Of a stretch of 64,000 nucleotides of DNA, positions 8,687 through 17,736 are shown in pieces. The position numbers and the translations under genes were made by a program. This DNA is from Clostridium septicum. GTDB lineage: Bacteria > Bacillota > Clostridia > Clostridiales > Clostridiaceae. The stretch covers positions 558,001 to 622,000 of the forward strand of contig NZ_CP023671.1 of assembly GCF_003606265.1 (NCBI RefSeq), in the 5' to 3' direction. A model generated the notes under the pieces. It did not search any database. It saw only the letters and a program-made list of their open reading frames with translations, and was not told the DNA's origin. Each line of letters opens with the position of its first letter. Position 1 is the first letter of the stretch.

Positions 8687-9457
8687 CTATCTTACTGATC
8701 CTACTTCGTTAGCAGCTTTTCCTAAAGTTTCATCAATAGTTTGTATCATTTTTTGATTGGTTTCAAAGTTTCTCATTGTTGTCATCATTTCTACCATTTC
8801 ATTTGCTATATTTATATTTGAAGCTTCTAAATATCCTTGTTTAACTGTTACTCTAGCATTATATACAGGATTATCTCCTCTATAATAATTGTCACCTATT
8901 TTTTTAAGTTTGCTATAATCTTCAAAATCAGCTGTAGATAAAGTATGAGTAATTTTTCCACCTATATTAAGATTATTATATTTGTCTAAATCAAATTTAT
9001 TATTACCTACAAAAATCGGCTCCATTGCTCCTGTAGTTTTATTTACTCCAAGAACTTTATCTCTACTTAAATTAACTAAATATCCATCATTATCTACTTT
9101 AAAATTTCCGTCCCTAGTAAATAAAGTCTCATTTCCTCTTTTAACTGCAAAAAAGCCTCTTCCATCTATTGCAAAATCAGAAGGCTTATTTGTGGATTTT
9201 AACATACCTTGTGTAAACATTGTATCTACACTATCTATTTTAGCTCCTAAACTTAGGGTACCTAACTTTTGAGTCACATTTTTATTTCCAGATACTTTAT
9301 CCCTATTTTGAAGCATAACTTCATCAAAACTCTTAATAGCTAAATTATCGCCTTTAAATCCTGTTGTATTAGCATTTGCCATATTATTATTTATATTAGA
9401 TTGTCTATTTTCTAATGAAATTAAACCTGATACAGATGTATATAAACTTCTAATCAC
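8687..9457 (-). CDS. flgF: Flagellar rod protein FlgF-like (FlhO)
   Basis: This 256-residue axial protein is paralogous to the following FlgG. The N-terminal rod motif (SGLISLENRQSNINNNMANA) and C-terminal motif (LEASNINIANEMVEMMTTMR) are present. It secretes through the flagellar export gate and builds the rod below the hook. The start GTG overlaps the stop of the upstream 67-codon gene (GTGA), indicating translational coupling. FlgF versus a second FlgG-type protein (FlhO in Bacillus) cannot be settled from sequence alone. Confidence 0.85.
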   Translation of the reverse strand: MIRSLYTSVSGLISLENRQSNINNNMANANTTGFKGDNLAIKSFDEVMLQNRDKVSGNKNVTQKLGTLSLGAKIDSVDTMFTQGMLKSTNKPSDFAIDGRGFFAVKRGNETLFTRDGNFKVDNDGYLVNLSRDKVLGVNKTTGAMEPIFVGNNKFDLDKYNNLNIGGKITHTLSTADFEDYSKLKKIGDNYYRGDNPVYNARVTVKQGYLEASNINIANEMVEMMTTMRNFETNQKMIQTIDETLGKAANEVGSVR

Positions 9458-9657
9458 TTTTTTTCATCCCCTTTAAATATTACTTTGCATTCATCATCAT
9501 AATGCATTCCTAAAGCTCTTGCTTTTTCTTCGACTTTATCATTTGATAGGGTTCCGTTATGTTTATATCCAAACATTAAAATAGTACTTAAAACCATTCC
9601 TATTCCTATTCCTAAAAGCACTTTTCTATCAGTAAAAAAATTCACTGTTTCTTTCAT
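9454..9657 (-). CDS. Small single-pass membrane protein in the flagellar operon, unknown
   Basis: A 67-residue protein with one hydrophobic segment (about residues 13-30) and a charged C-terminal tail with the motif EEKARALGMHYDDECKVIF. The tail is predicted to be outside if the positive-inside rule applies to FTDRK before the segment. The KARALGM element resembles short segments seen in clostridial hypothetical membrane proteins, but I cannot name a family. It starts two bases after the SwrB-like gene and overlaps flgF by four bases, so it is co-translated with rod genes. A role in motility is inferred from position only. Confidence 0.7.
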   Translation of the reverse strand: MKETVNFFTDRKVLLGIGIGMVLSTILMFGYKHNGTLSNDKVEEKARALGMHYDDECKVIFKGDEKK

Positions 9658-9659
9658 TT

Positions 9660-10100
9660 TTACAATAATCCTTTTATTAATAAAACTTCACCTCTACCTA
9701 TAGATAATTTTTCACATACTTCTTCATCACTTAATCCTTGCTTTAATAAAGCCTTAACTTGCTCTGTTTTATCTTTTTTACTTAAGTTATTCGGAAATTT
9801 AATGTTAGATATAACACCATTTTCATATAATTTTACATTTTCACTGTTATTATCGTCTTTTTCTTTAGTTTTCTTAATATTTTCAATAGAAATTTTCATA
9901 CTTTCCATTTCTTTTTGAATATCTAAGATACTTTCAGCCATATCTTTTCTTATAGAAATAATCTCTAAATCATAATCTCTATTATTGTTATTTTCTTCTC
10001 TTTTCAAAATATCATTAAATGAATTATCCTCTTTTTTTATTACTTTTAAGTTTAATCCAATAAGTAATATCCCTATTATTAATATCAAAACTGGAATCAT
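9660..10100 (-). CDS. SwrB-like membrane/coiled-coil protein (DUF6115-type C-terminus)
   Basis: The 146-residue protein has an N-terminal membrane segment (about 2-20), a charged helical or coiled-coil middle (about 45-85) and a C-terminal helix-turn-helix-like element (KALLKQGLSDEEVCEKLSIGRGEV, about 115-138). The same layout and the same place, directly after the motility sigma gene, are those of SwrB in Bacillus subtilis, which promotes basal-body and export-gate maturation. I infer an equivalent role. Overall residue identity to SwrB is not visible to me, so this is an analogy from layout and position. It starts 12 bases after fliA. Confidence 0.65.
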   Translation of the reverse strand: MIPVLILIIGILLIGLNLKVIKKEDNSFNDILKREENNNNRDYDLEIISIRKDMAESILDIQKEMESMKISIENIKKTKEKDDNNSENVKLYENGVISNIKFPNNLSKKDKTEQVKALLKQGLSDEEVCEKLSIGRGEVLLIKGLL

Positions 10101-10112
10101 TATATATCCTCT

Positions 10113-10838
10113 CTATATGTAATCTATTTTTTTCATCAATGCTCTAAGATTTCTAATGGCTCTACTATGTAATTGACAAACTCTTGATTCTGAAACTTGT
10201 AAAACTGAACCTATTTCCTTTAAAGTAAGTCCTTCATAATAATATAATGTCAAAACAATTTTGTCTTTTTCTTTCAATTTATTTATACATTCAGCTAATA
10301 TTTCAACTTTTTCTTTATCTTCTAATGTTTCCTCTGGAGATGGACTATTTTTATCTTCTATTATCCCCATTATAGTAACTTCATCATCATCTGAATAAAT
10401 TATGTTTTCTAAGGATACAACTGACATATAATTTATGTAATTTTCTATTTCTGAAATATCTTCTTTAGTTACATTTAAATCTATTGCAATTTCTTCTAAG
10501 GTAGGCTCTCTCATAAATTTATTTTGTAATCTTTCTACACTCTCATTGTACTTAGCTAACTTATCCATAGCACCTTTAGATATAGGTCTATTTTTTCTTA
10601 TTTCATCAATCATAGCCCCTCTTATCCTAATTGTTGCATAAGAAGAAAATTTCATACCCTTTGTAGCGTCATATTTATTTATGGCATCCATAAGTCCTAC
10701 TATACCATAACTTACCAGATCTTCATATTCTATATATTTAGTTTTACCAAGCATTACTCTAGATGCTAGATGTTTTACTAAAGGTATATAATTTTCTATA
10801 ATTTTTCCCTTATCTCCTAAAGCACTTTGATTTTCCAT
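10113..10838 (-). CDS. fliA: Motility RNA polymerase sigma factor FliA (sigma-28/SigD)
   Basis: The 241-residue sigma-70-family factor lacks region 1. Region 2 holds YEDLVSYGIVGLMDAINKYD and FSSYATIRIRGAMIDEIR. Region 3 follows, and region 4 ends with the recognition helix EIGSVLQVSESRVCQLHSRA. It directs transcription of late flagellar genes and is antagonised by FlgM (47564-47839). The window contains four promoters of the expected TAAA-N15-NNCGATA(A/T) form. It is the 25th of 29 genes in the early operon, about 22 kb from the first gene, a position that in B. subtilis makes SigD level limiting. The start has AGGAGAAATATTT before the ATG. Confidence 0.95.
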   Translation of the reverse strand: MENQSALGDKGKIIENYIPLVKHLASRVMLGKTKYIEYEDLVSYGIVGLMDAINKYDATKGMKFSSYATIRIRGAMIDEIRKNRPISKGAMDKLAKYNESVERLQNKFMREPTLEEIAIDLNVTKEDISEIENYINYMSVVSLENIIYSDDDEVTIMGIIEDKNSPSPEETLEDKEKVEILAECINKLKEKDKIVLTLYYYEGLTLKEIGSVLQVSESRVCQLHSRAIRNLRALMKKIDYI

Positions 10839-10851
10839 AAATATTTCTCCT

Positions 10852-11490
10852 CTAAATTAACTCTCTTTGTTTTCTCATAATACTAAATACAACTTTTATT
10901 ATTTTCTCTCTTGTTTTACTATCTATGTTTAGAAAACTGATTCCATAAAAATAACTATCTTCTTTCTTTTTACCCCTTACTACATTACCTTTTACCTTAA
11001 CAGCTGTATCATCATAATTAATGTCTATCAATAAAAGCTCCCCTATATTTAGATTTTCTTTGGATTTTATTTTCATTCCCCCGCCACTTAAATCTAATAA
11101 TATAGCTCTATATGATGTATTTTCATATTCTTTATCTTCTAATATTTCCCCTACTTTTTTATACTCTATAAACTCAAAAATTTTAACTCTTACAAAATCT
11201 CTTCTTTGTATTTTCTTTATATCATAAGGAAGACTTAATTTATAATAAATTATATTTCCATCTTTACCTCTCTCAATTACCTTACAATTAAAATTGAATA
11301 GATTAGAGTTATTATCATAATATATTATTTTAATATCTTCTTTATTTTGTAATGTAAGATATCTTCCTTTAATAACTGGAACACTTATTTGTAAACAGTT
11401 ATCTTTAATATCTTGCACTATACTCTTATATCTCCACTTTCCTTTAATAACATCTAATCTATTATTTACCTTCAATTCTAATTTAGCCAT
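10852..11490 (-). CDS. PilZ-domain c-di-GMP receptor of the YcgR/DgrA type
   Basis: The 212-residue protein has an N-terminal YcgR-like beta domain (about 1-90) and a C-terminal PilZ domain (about 93-212). The c-di-GMP-binding signature is complete: RRDFVR with R97 and R101, then DLSGGG at 133-138. Proteins of this type bind the motor (MotA/FliG) and act as a clutch or brake when c-di-GMP is high. An upstream in-frame GTG/ATG extension exists inside flhG, but AGGTGAGGGT lies directly before the ATG at 11490, which also fits the domain start. Placed between flhG and fliA, as in other clostridia. Confidence 0.88.
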   Translation of the reverse strand: MAKLELKVNNRLDVIKGKWRYKSIVQDIKDNCLQISVPVIKGRYLTLQNKEDIKIIYYDNNSNLFNFNCKVIERGKDGNIIYYKLSLPYDIKKIQRRDFVRVKIFEFIEYKKVGEILEDKEYENTSYRAILLDLSGGGMKIKSKENLNIGELLLIDINYDDTAVKVKGNVVRGKKKEDSYFYGISFLNIDSKTREKIIKVVFSIMRKQRELI

Positions 11491-11500
11491 ACCCTCACCT

Positions 11501-12361
11501 CTAAGAAAAAATATCAAATAACCTTTTAAATAACCCTTTTGCTCCAATTCCATTAACTTTACTATTTGTATGTGTAATTAAATTACTTATTTTTCTAATA
11601 CATCTAGCTGCATCACAATTTGGATAAGATACTACAAATGGAACTTGTTCTCTAACTGCCATTAATAAATTTCTATCTTCATAAACACATCCTAAATAAT
11701 TAACTTTCATATTTAAAAATCTTTCTACTGCAAGTTTAAATTTATAGAATGTTTTTTCTCCCTCTTTTAAATCAAAAACCTTATTAACAACAATATTAGC
11801 CTTTGTTTTTATTTTAAATCTATCAACAGATTTAACTAAACTATATCCATCTGTTAAGGAAGTTGGTTCAGGAGTAGTTACTAATATAAATTCTTCTGCA
11901 CAAGCTATAAAAGCTAAAACACTTCTACTTATTCCTGCTCCAGTATCTATAAAAATAAAATCAAATCCTTCTAACATTTCTATTTTCTTTAAGAATATTT
12001 CTCTTTCATGCTCTTGAAGATCTTCTATATTATTTAATCCACTTCCCCCTGGAAGAAGTTTAACTCCCGCTGGTCCATCTACTATAACTTCTTCTATTGA
12101 TTTTTCTCCATTAATTAAATCTAAAACATTATATTTAGGAAATAATCCCATTAACACATCATCATTTCCCATCCCTATGTCTGCATCAAAAATCAATACT
12201 CTCTTTCCTTGCTTTTGAAGGGTTATAGCTAAATTAACAACAAAATTACTTTTCCCAACTCCACCTTTTCCTGAGGTAATAGTTATTATTCTAGCTTTCT
12301 TATCTACAGAGCTTTTTTCACCATTTACTAATTTTCTTAAGCTTTCAGCCTGATCTAACAT
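11501..12361 (-). CDS. flhG: Flagellar number/placement ATPase FlhG (YlxH/FleN, MinD family)
   Basis: The 286-residue ParA/MinD-type ATPase has the deviant Walker A motif GKGGVGKS at 31-38, a DADIGMGN switch I region and FIDTGAG Walker B. The C-terminal FKRLFDIF segment is an amphipathic membrane-targeting helix as in MinD. It partners with FlhF to set flagellar number and pattern, and the N-terminal QAESLRKLV segment resembles the FlhF-stimulating element. It overlaps flhF by seven bases. Confidence 0.92.
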   Translation of the reverse strand: MLDQAESLRKLVNGEKSSVDKKARIITITSGKGGVGKSNFVVNLAITLQKQGKRVLIFDADIGMGNDDVLMGLFPKYNVLDLINGEKSIEEVIVDGPAGVKLLPGGSGLNNIEDLQEHEREIFLKKIEMLEGFDFIFIDTGAGISRSVLAFIACAEEFILVTTPEPTSLTDGYSLVKSVDRFKIKTKANIVVNKVFDLKEGEKTFYKFKLAVERFLNMKVNYLGCVYEDRNLLMAVREQVPFVVSYPNCDAARCIRKISNLITHTNSKVNGIGAKGLFKRLFDIFS

Positions 12362-13518
12362 AAATTTTCCTCCCCTAAAACAATTTTTTTCAATTCTTCT
12401 ATTTTAGGTCTTTTTATATCATCAGGTACATTTTGTCCAGTAGTTATATAAGCAATTTTAGAATTTGACTTTTTACATATATTATATATAGAGCCATAAG
12501 CCCTTGTTTCATCTAATTTTGTAATTATTATTTTGTCATATCCTATTTCACTATAACCTTTTATAATTACATCTAAATCTCTATTTTTAGTTGTACTACT
12601 AACAACTAATGCTGTATGATCTGCATTTACTTTATTAACATAAGCTCTTAATTCTGATATTTGCATATAATTTTTACTACTTCTTCCTGTTGTATCTATA
12701 AGAACTACATCACAATCTTCTAGATCTTTTATTGCTTGTTCCATCTCTTTTAAAGTAATAACTACTCTAAATGGAATTCCCATTATTTCAGCATAAGTTT
12801 TTAACTGCTCAACAGCTCCTATTCTATATGTATCTATTGTTATTAGACCAACCTTTTTCTTATCTATTAATGAAAGTCTTCCTGCAAGTTTTGCTATTGT
12901 TGTAGTCTTTCCTACGCCTGTTGGTCCTACAAGAACTACTTTCCCATTTAAATCTCCATCCCATATATGTATATCTTTTGATAATACTTTATTAAAATCT
13001 TCTTCAAAATTCTTTACATCATCAGAACACTGTTCTCTTATTTCTTCAAAAAATACTTCGTCTATATCTATATCTTTTAATTTCTTTAAAATTAAATCTT
13101 CTTCTTTCTCAGTATTTTTTATAACTTTACTTAATAAATTTTTAATCTCTTTAACTTCAGAATCAAGTTCACTTTTTTCCAGTTTATTTTCTTGTTTATT
13201 TTCTGGTTTATGGACTTGTTGTTCTATATTTTTTGCTTTAAGTCCATCTTGACCCTTCTGTATAAGTTTTTTAAAATCTTCTAATGATTCATTAAAATCA
13301 TTAGAAGATTTTGTATATTTTCTTCCTTCACTTTTAGCAGGTGTTTTACTATTTTCTATAGCTGCAGTTATTTCTATTATTTTAGGTGAAAAATATCCCT
13401 TAACCCCTGCTGCTCGCACTTTTCTTTGACTGATTATTATTGCATCTTTACCAAGCTCACTTCTTATTTTAATTAAAGCTTCATTCATATTTTTAGCTAA
13501 ATATTTTTTTATTATCAT
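12355..13518 (-). CDS. flhF: Flagellar placement GTPase FlhF (SRP-type)
   Basis: The 387-residue protein has a basic N-terminal B domain (1-140, low conservation), then N and G domains of the SRP GTPase class. The P-loop is GPTGVGKTTT from residue 198, followed by DTYRIGAVEQLK, IDTTGRS and TKLDET. It homodimerises on the membrane to mark the site of new flagella and is switched by FlhG. Its ATG overlaps the flhA stop (ATGA), a tight coupling typical of flhA-flhF-flhG. Confidence 0.94.
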   Translation of the reverse strand: MIIKKYLAKNMNEALIKIRSELGKDAIIISQRKVRAAGVKGYFSPKIIEITAAIENSKTPAKSEGRKYTKSSNDFNESLEDFKKLIQKGQDGLKAKNIEQQVHKPENKQENKLEKSELDSEVKEIKNLLSKVIKNTEKEEDLILKKLKDIDIDEVFFEEIREQCSDDVKNFEEDFNKVLSKDIHIWDGDLNGKVVLVGPTGVGKTTTIAKLAGRLSLIDKKKVGLITIDTYRIGAVEQLKTYAEIMGIPFRVVITLKEMEQAIKDLEDCDVVLIDTTGRSSKNYMQISELRAYVNKVNADHTALVVSSTTKNRDLDVIIKGYSEIGYDKIIITKLDETRAYGSIYNICKKSNSKIAYITTGQNVPDDIKRPKIEELKKIVLGEENLC

Positions 13519-15581
13519 TGTAAAGATACAACTCCTTCTGTTTTAATTTCAACATCATTTGGTATTTCATTTAATGAAATTACCATTATATGAGGATATA
13601 CCATTTCTATAAGTTTTCTAAATACTGAACGTATATTTGGTGAAACTAAAATAACTGGTTGGTTATTAAAGAAATATACTCCCTCAACTACATCTCTTAA
13701 AGATTCTAATATTCTACTTGTAGTATCTGGATCTACTGCTGGGAAAGATCCTTGCATTGATTTTTGAATATTAGCTCCTATAATTTCTTCTATTTGTGGT
13801 GATAATGTTACAACTGTAACACATCTATTTTCATCTATTATTTGATTACAAATTGTTCTTGCAAGTGCAAATCTAACATACTCTGTTAAAAGTTCTATAT
13901 CATTAGTAACCCTTGCATTATCTGCTAAAGCTTCCATTATTGTAACCATATCTTTTATTGGAACTTTTTCTCTTAGTAAGTTTTGTAATACTTTTTGTAA
14001 TTCACCTATAGTCATTAAATCCGGTATAAGTTCTTCAACAACAGCACTATATTTTTCTTTTGTGTTTTCTACTATTAATTGAACTTCTTGTCTTCCTAAT
14101 AATTCATAAGAATTTGCCTTAATAGTTTCTGTTAAATGAGTTACCATAACTGTAGTTGGATCTACAACTGTAAGTCCTTTTATTTCAGCTTCTTCCCTTT
14201 GATCCTTATTAATCCAAACCGCTGGCAATTTGAATGTAGGTTCCACTGTTCTTATACCTGCTATTTGAGAATTATCCCCTGTTGGATCCATACATAATAG
14301 CATATTAGGCATAAGTTCTGAAGATGATATTACAGTTCCTCTAATTTTAATTAAATACTCATTAGTTTTTATTTGTAGATTATCCCTTATTCTAATAGGC
14401 TGCACTACTATCCCCATTTCAATTGCACACTGTCTTCTAACTGATGCTATTCTTTGAAGTAAATCTCCACCTGTAGATTCATCAGCTAAAGGGATTAAAC
14501 CATATCCAATTTCTACCTCCATAGGTTCTACAGAAATTAAATTCATAACATTTTCAGGTTCTTTTCTTTCCATTTCAGTGTACTCTTCTTCAACTTTTGC
14601 AATTTCAGCTTCTTCTCTATTTAATTCTTCTTTATATAGCATGTAAGATAGAATTCCCATAGCAATAGACGCTAGTAAAAATGGTATCTTAGGCATACCT
14701 GGAACTAATGCTAAAAATAACATAATAGCTGAAACAATTCCTGTTGCTATTGGAAAGGCTGTAAGTTGCTTAGTGAAAGTTTTACCAAAGTTATCTTTTG
14801 CTCCTGATCTTGTAACTAATATACCTGATGCAGTAGATATTAATAACGCTGGTATCTGACCAACTAAGCCATCACCAACTGTAAGTCTTGTATAGAGTTC
14901 TGCTGCTTGTCCAAAATCCATATTTTTTTGCATTACACCAATTACTATACCTGCAATTATATTTATAAGAGTAATTATAATACCTGCTATAGCATCACCT
15001 TTAACGAATTTTGATGCCCCATCCATAGCCCCATAAAAGTCTGCTTCTGATTGAAGATCTTGTCTTCTTTCTTTTGCCATTTGCTCATCTATAAGACCTG
15101 CATTAAGGTCTGCATCAATACTCATTTGTTTACCTGGCATAGCATCTAAAGTAAATCTTGCTGATACTTCTGATACTCTTCCTGCACCATTAGTTATAAC
15201 TACAAATTGTATAATAACAATAATTAAAAAGATTATAATTCCAACTACATAATTTCCACCTATAACAAATTCACCAAAGGCTTCTATTATTTTTCCTGCT
15301 CCACCTTCACTTAAAATAAGTCTTGTAGATGAAATGTTAAGACCTAATCTAAATAAAGTTGTTACCAATAATAACGTGGGAAACACTGATAGTTGCAATA
15401 CGTTAGTAGTAAACATTGTAATCATTATGATTACCGCTGATAAAGTTATATTAAATGCTAATAATATATCTAATATAAATGGTGGTAATGGTATAATTAT
15501 CATTAATACTATACCAATAACACCAAAGGCTACTAACACGTCTAAATTGTTCTTAACATCAAACTTCTTTTCTCCGAGCAC
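13515..15581 (-). CDS. flhA: Flagellar export gate protein FlhA
   Basis: The 688-residue type III export apparatus protein has about eight membrane segments in residues 15-320, with the highly conserved FHIPEP-type region (SEVSARFTLDAMPGKQMSIDAD, about 146-167) and the cytoplasmic nonameric ring domain (about 340-688) that docks chaperone-cargo complexes. It couples the proton motive force to export. The start is a GTG with a weak site (GGGATAAGGGT). It directly follows the FliR-FlhB fusion, so the gate genes are contiguous. Confidence 0.95.
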   Translation of the reverse strand: MLGEKKFDVKNNLDVLVAFGVIGIVLMIIIPLPPFILDILLAFNITLSAVIIMITMFTTNVLQLSVFPTLLLVTTLFRLGLNISSTRLILSEGGAGKIIEAFGEFVIGGNYVVGIIIFLIIVIIQFVVITNGAGRVSEVSARFTLDAMPGKQMSIDADLNAGLIDEQMAKERRQDLQSEADFYGAMDGASKFVKGDAIAGIIITLINIIAGIVIGVMQKNMDFGQAAELYTRLTVGDGLVGQIPALLISTASGILVTRSGAKDNFGKTFTKQLTAFPIATGIVSAIMLFLALVPGMPKIPFLLASIAMGILSYMLYKEELNREEAEIAKVEEEYTEMERKEPENVMNLISVEPMEVEIGYGLIPLADESTGGDLLQRIASVRRQCAIEMGIVVQPIRIRDNLQIKTNEYLIKIRGTVISSSELMPNMLLCMDPTGDNSQIAGIRTVEPTFKLPAVWINKDQREEAEIKGLTVVDPTTVMVTHLTETIKANSYELLGRQEVQLIVENTKEKYSAVVEELIPDLMTIGELQKVLQNLLREKVPIKDMVTIMEALADNARVTNDIELLTEYVRFALARTICNQIIDENRCVTVVTLSPQIEEIIGANIQKSMQGSFPAVDPDTTSRILESLRDVVEGVYFFNNQPVILVSPNIRSVFRKLIEMVYPHIMVISLNEIPNDVEIKTEGVVSLQ

Positions 15582-15595
15582 CCTTATCCCATCCT

Positions 15596-17446
15596 TTATT
15601 TTCTAGTTACTTTTCTCTTCTTTTGATTTAGTTTATATACCATAGCTAGAATTTCAGCCACAGCCTGATACATATCCTGTGGAATTTCTTCATCAATTTC
15701 AACTTGATTATAAATAAGTCTAGCTAATGGTTTATTTTCTATAATAGGAACTTCACTTTCTTTTGCTAGCTCTTTTATTTTCATTGCTATATTATCTGCT
15801 CCCTTTGCTATAACTCTTGGTGCCTCATTTTCACCATCTTCATATTTAATCGCTACTGCTAAATGTGTTGGGTTAGTTATAACAACTGTTGCATCTCCAA
15901 CTGACTGCATCATTCTTCTTTGAGACATTTCTCTTTGTTTTTGTTTTATCTTAGATTTTAATTGAGGATCACCTTCCATTTGTTTATATTCCTCTTTAAC
16001 TTCCTGCTTAGTCATTCTAAGGTCTTTATTATATAATCTAAATTGAACAAAATAATCTATTGCAGCTAATGCTATTAAAAGTATTGTTATTTTAGTAAAT
16101 ATGCCTAAGACTAAATTTTTAACTTCTACTCCTAGAGTAGGTAAATATAAATTACCTATTTGAATTATACTGCTAAAGTTATCTTTAACATATGAATATC
16201 CTATAAAAGCTACTATAGAAACCATAATAATATTTTTTATTAAATCTATCATAGCTTTTTTAGAAAACATATTTTTAAATCCATTTATAGGATTTAACTT
16301 ACCAAAAGAAGGTTTTATAGCATCCTTTGTTACTAAAAATCCTGTTTGCATTAAACTTGCTACTACACCTGCCAACATAATAGGAACTACTATTGGTATA
16401 ATAGCAACTGCCATCTTACTTGTTACTAATAAGTTTATTCCTTTAATACTATCTTCCGTTAACTTCATTACACCTGCATCATTTAAGAAATATATTATAT
16501 TTCCCTTTAAAGTATTTACTAAAAATGTACTAAGTCCCATTATAACTAATGTTACTGTTAACATTGTTAAAGCTAATCCAACATCTTTACTTCTTGCTAT
16601 TTGCCCTTTTTTTCTAGCATCGCTTTTTTTCTTTGGAGTAGCTTCCTCGGTTTTTTCATCTGCCGATATTATAAATAATAAAGGAGCTACAGTCATAATC
16701 TTTCTGAATATCTCCGGTATATAACTTATACTGCTAATAAAAACTTTAATTACTATTGGAAGTGATATTGATACTGCAATTAGGCCTACTAATATTTTTA
16801 CTGGCATTCCTAAAATCATAACGTTTATCTGTGGTACTGCTCTAGATATAAGTCCCATAGATATATCTGTTATTATAATTATCAATACTATTGGTATTGC
16901 AATTTTTAATCCTATAGCAAAATACTTAGCTATAATATCTATAATAGCCATCATTGTTTCTTTATATAAAATGTTCTTACCTAATGGAACTAATATAAAA
17001 CTTTCTATTAAAGACTTTATAATCATATGATGTCCATCTATTAAAAAGAAGATTATCATTGACACATAATGCAATAAATTTCCAAACACAGTTGTGTTTG
17101 TTTTAGTATTTGGATCTAATACACTAACCATACTCAATCCAATATGTACATCCATTAAACTACCAGCCATTAATACTACTTCAAAAGCTAAATTAGTTAT
17201 AATTCCTAAAATTATTCCAGTAGAAGCTTCTGATAATATATACATAATTAACATTAAATTATTGTTTATTAATTCTATATTCGAATTATCTACTCCACCT
17301 AATATTGCAAATGAAAATATAAGTGAAAAAAACATCTTTAAAGTTTTAGGAGTTCCATTTGGAAAAAACACCTTTGTTATTGCAAAAAAGCTTGTTAATC
17401 TTACAAATACGAATAATAGAGCTAAAAAGTAGGTTGCATCAATCAC
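15596..17446 (-). CDS. fliR-flhB: Fused export-gate protein FliR-FlhB
   Basis: A single 616-codon frame encodes two gate subunits that are separate in most bacteria. Residues about 1-255 are FliR (six hydrophobic segments, MIDATYFLALLFVFVRLTSF at the start). Residues about 260-616 are FlhB, beginning KTEEATPKKKSDARKKGQIA, with four membrane segments and the cytoplasmic autocleavage motif NPTH (VITNPTHLAVAIKYE). No stop or frameshift lies at the junction. Fusions of this kind are known in clostridia and support the finding that FlhB wraps the FliPQR pore. The start is GTG with AGGAGGTAGCTTA before it. It sits between fliQ and flhA. Confidence 0.95.
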   Translation of the reverse strand: MIDATYFLALLFVFVRLTSFFAITKVFFPNGTPKTLKMFFSLIFSFAILGGVDNSNIELINNNLMLIMYILSEASTGIILGIITNLAFEVVLMAGSLMDVHIGLSMVSVLDPNTKTNTTVFGNLLHYVSMIIFFLIDGHHMIIKSLIESFILVPLGKNILYKETMMAIIDIIAKYFAIGLKIAIPIVLIIIITDISMGLISRAVPQINVMILGMPVKILVGLIAVSISLPIVIKVFISSISYIPEIFRKIMTVAPLLFIISADEKTEEATPKKKSDARKKGQIARSKDVGLALTMLTVTLVIMGLSTFLVNTLKGNIIYFLNDAGVMKLTEDSIKGINLLVTSKMAVAIIPIVVPIMLAGVVASLMQTGFLVTKDAIKPSFGKLNPINGFKNMFSKKAMIDLIKNIIMVSIVAFIGYSYVKDNFSSIIQIGNLYLPTLGVEVKNLVLGIFTKITILLIALAAIDYFVQFRLYNKDLRMTKQEVKEEYKQMEGDPQLKSKIKQKQREMSQRRMMQSVGDATVVITNPTHLAVAIKYEDGENEAPRVIAKGADNIAMKIKELAKESEVPIIENKPLARLIYNQVEIDEEIPQDMYQAVAEILAMVYKLNQKKRKVTRK

Positions 17447-17457
17447 TAAGCTACCTC

Positions 17458-17727
17458 CTAAGTTGAAATTCTAATAATTAATTCAAAAATTCTTTCAGTA
17501 AATGATACTACAGTATGAAGCATCCAACTACCAAGAATAAGTCCAACTGCTGCAATGCCTATTAATTTAGGAACAAATGTTAAAGTTTGTTCCTGAATTT
17601 GAGTTGTAGCTTGAAAAATACTTATTATTAAACCAATTAAAATTGCTACTATCAATATTGGTCCTGCAACTTTTAATGAGGTGTATAAAGCATCCTTTAC
17701 AACCCCAATTACTAAATTTTCGCTCAT
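17458..17727 (-). CDS. fliQ: Flagellar export gate protein FliQ
   Basis: The 89-residue protein has two membrane segments (about 16-38 and 50-72) and the conserved FQATTQIQEQTLTFVPKL loop of the FliQ/SctS family. It forms part of the helical FliP5Q4R1 export pore. I placed the start at the ATG at 17727, which follows TAGGTGAGGAAA; an in-frame GTG three codons upstream overlaps that ribosome site. The fliP stop is nine bases upstream. Confidence 0.95.
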   Translation of the reverse strand: MSENLVIGVVKDALYTSLKVAGPILIVAILIGLIISIFQATTQIQEQTLTFVPKLIGIAAVGLILGSWMLHTVVSFTERIFELIIRIST

Positions 17728-17736
17728 TTTCCTCAC

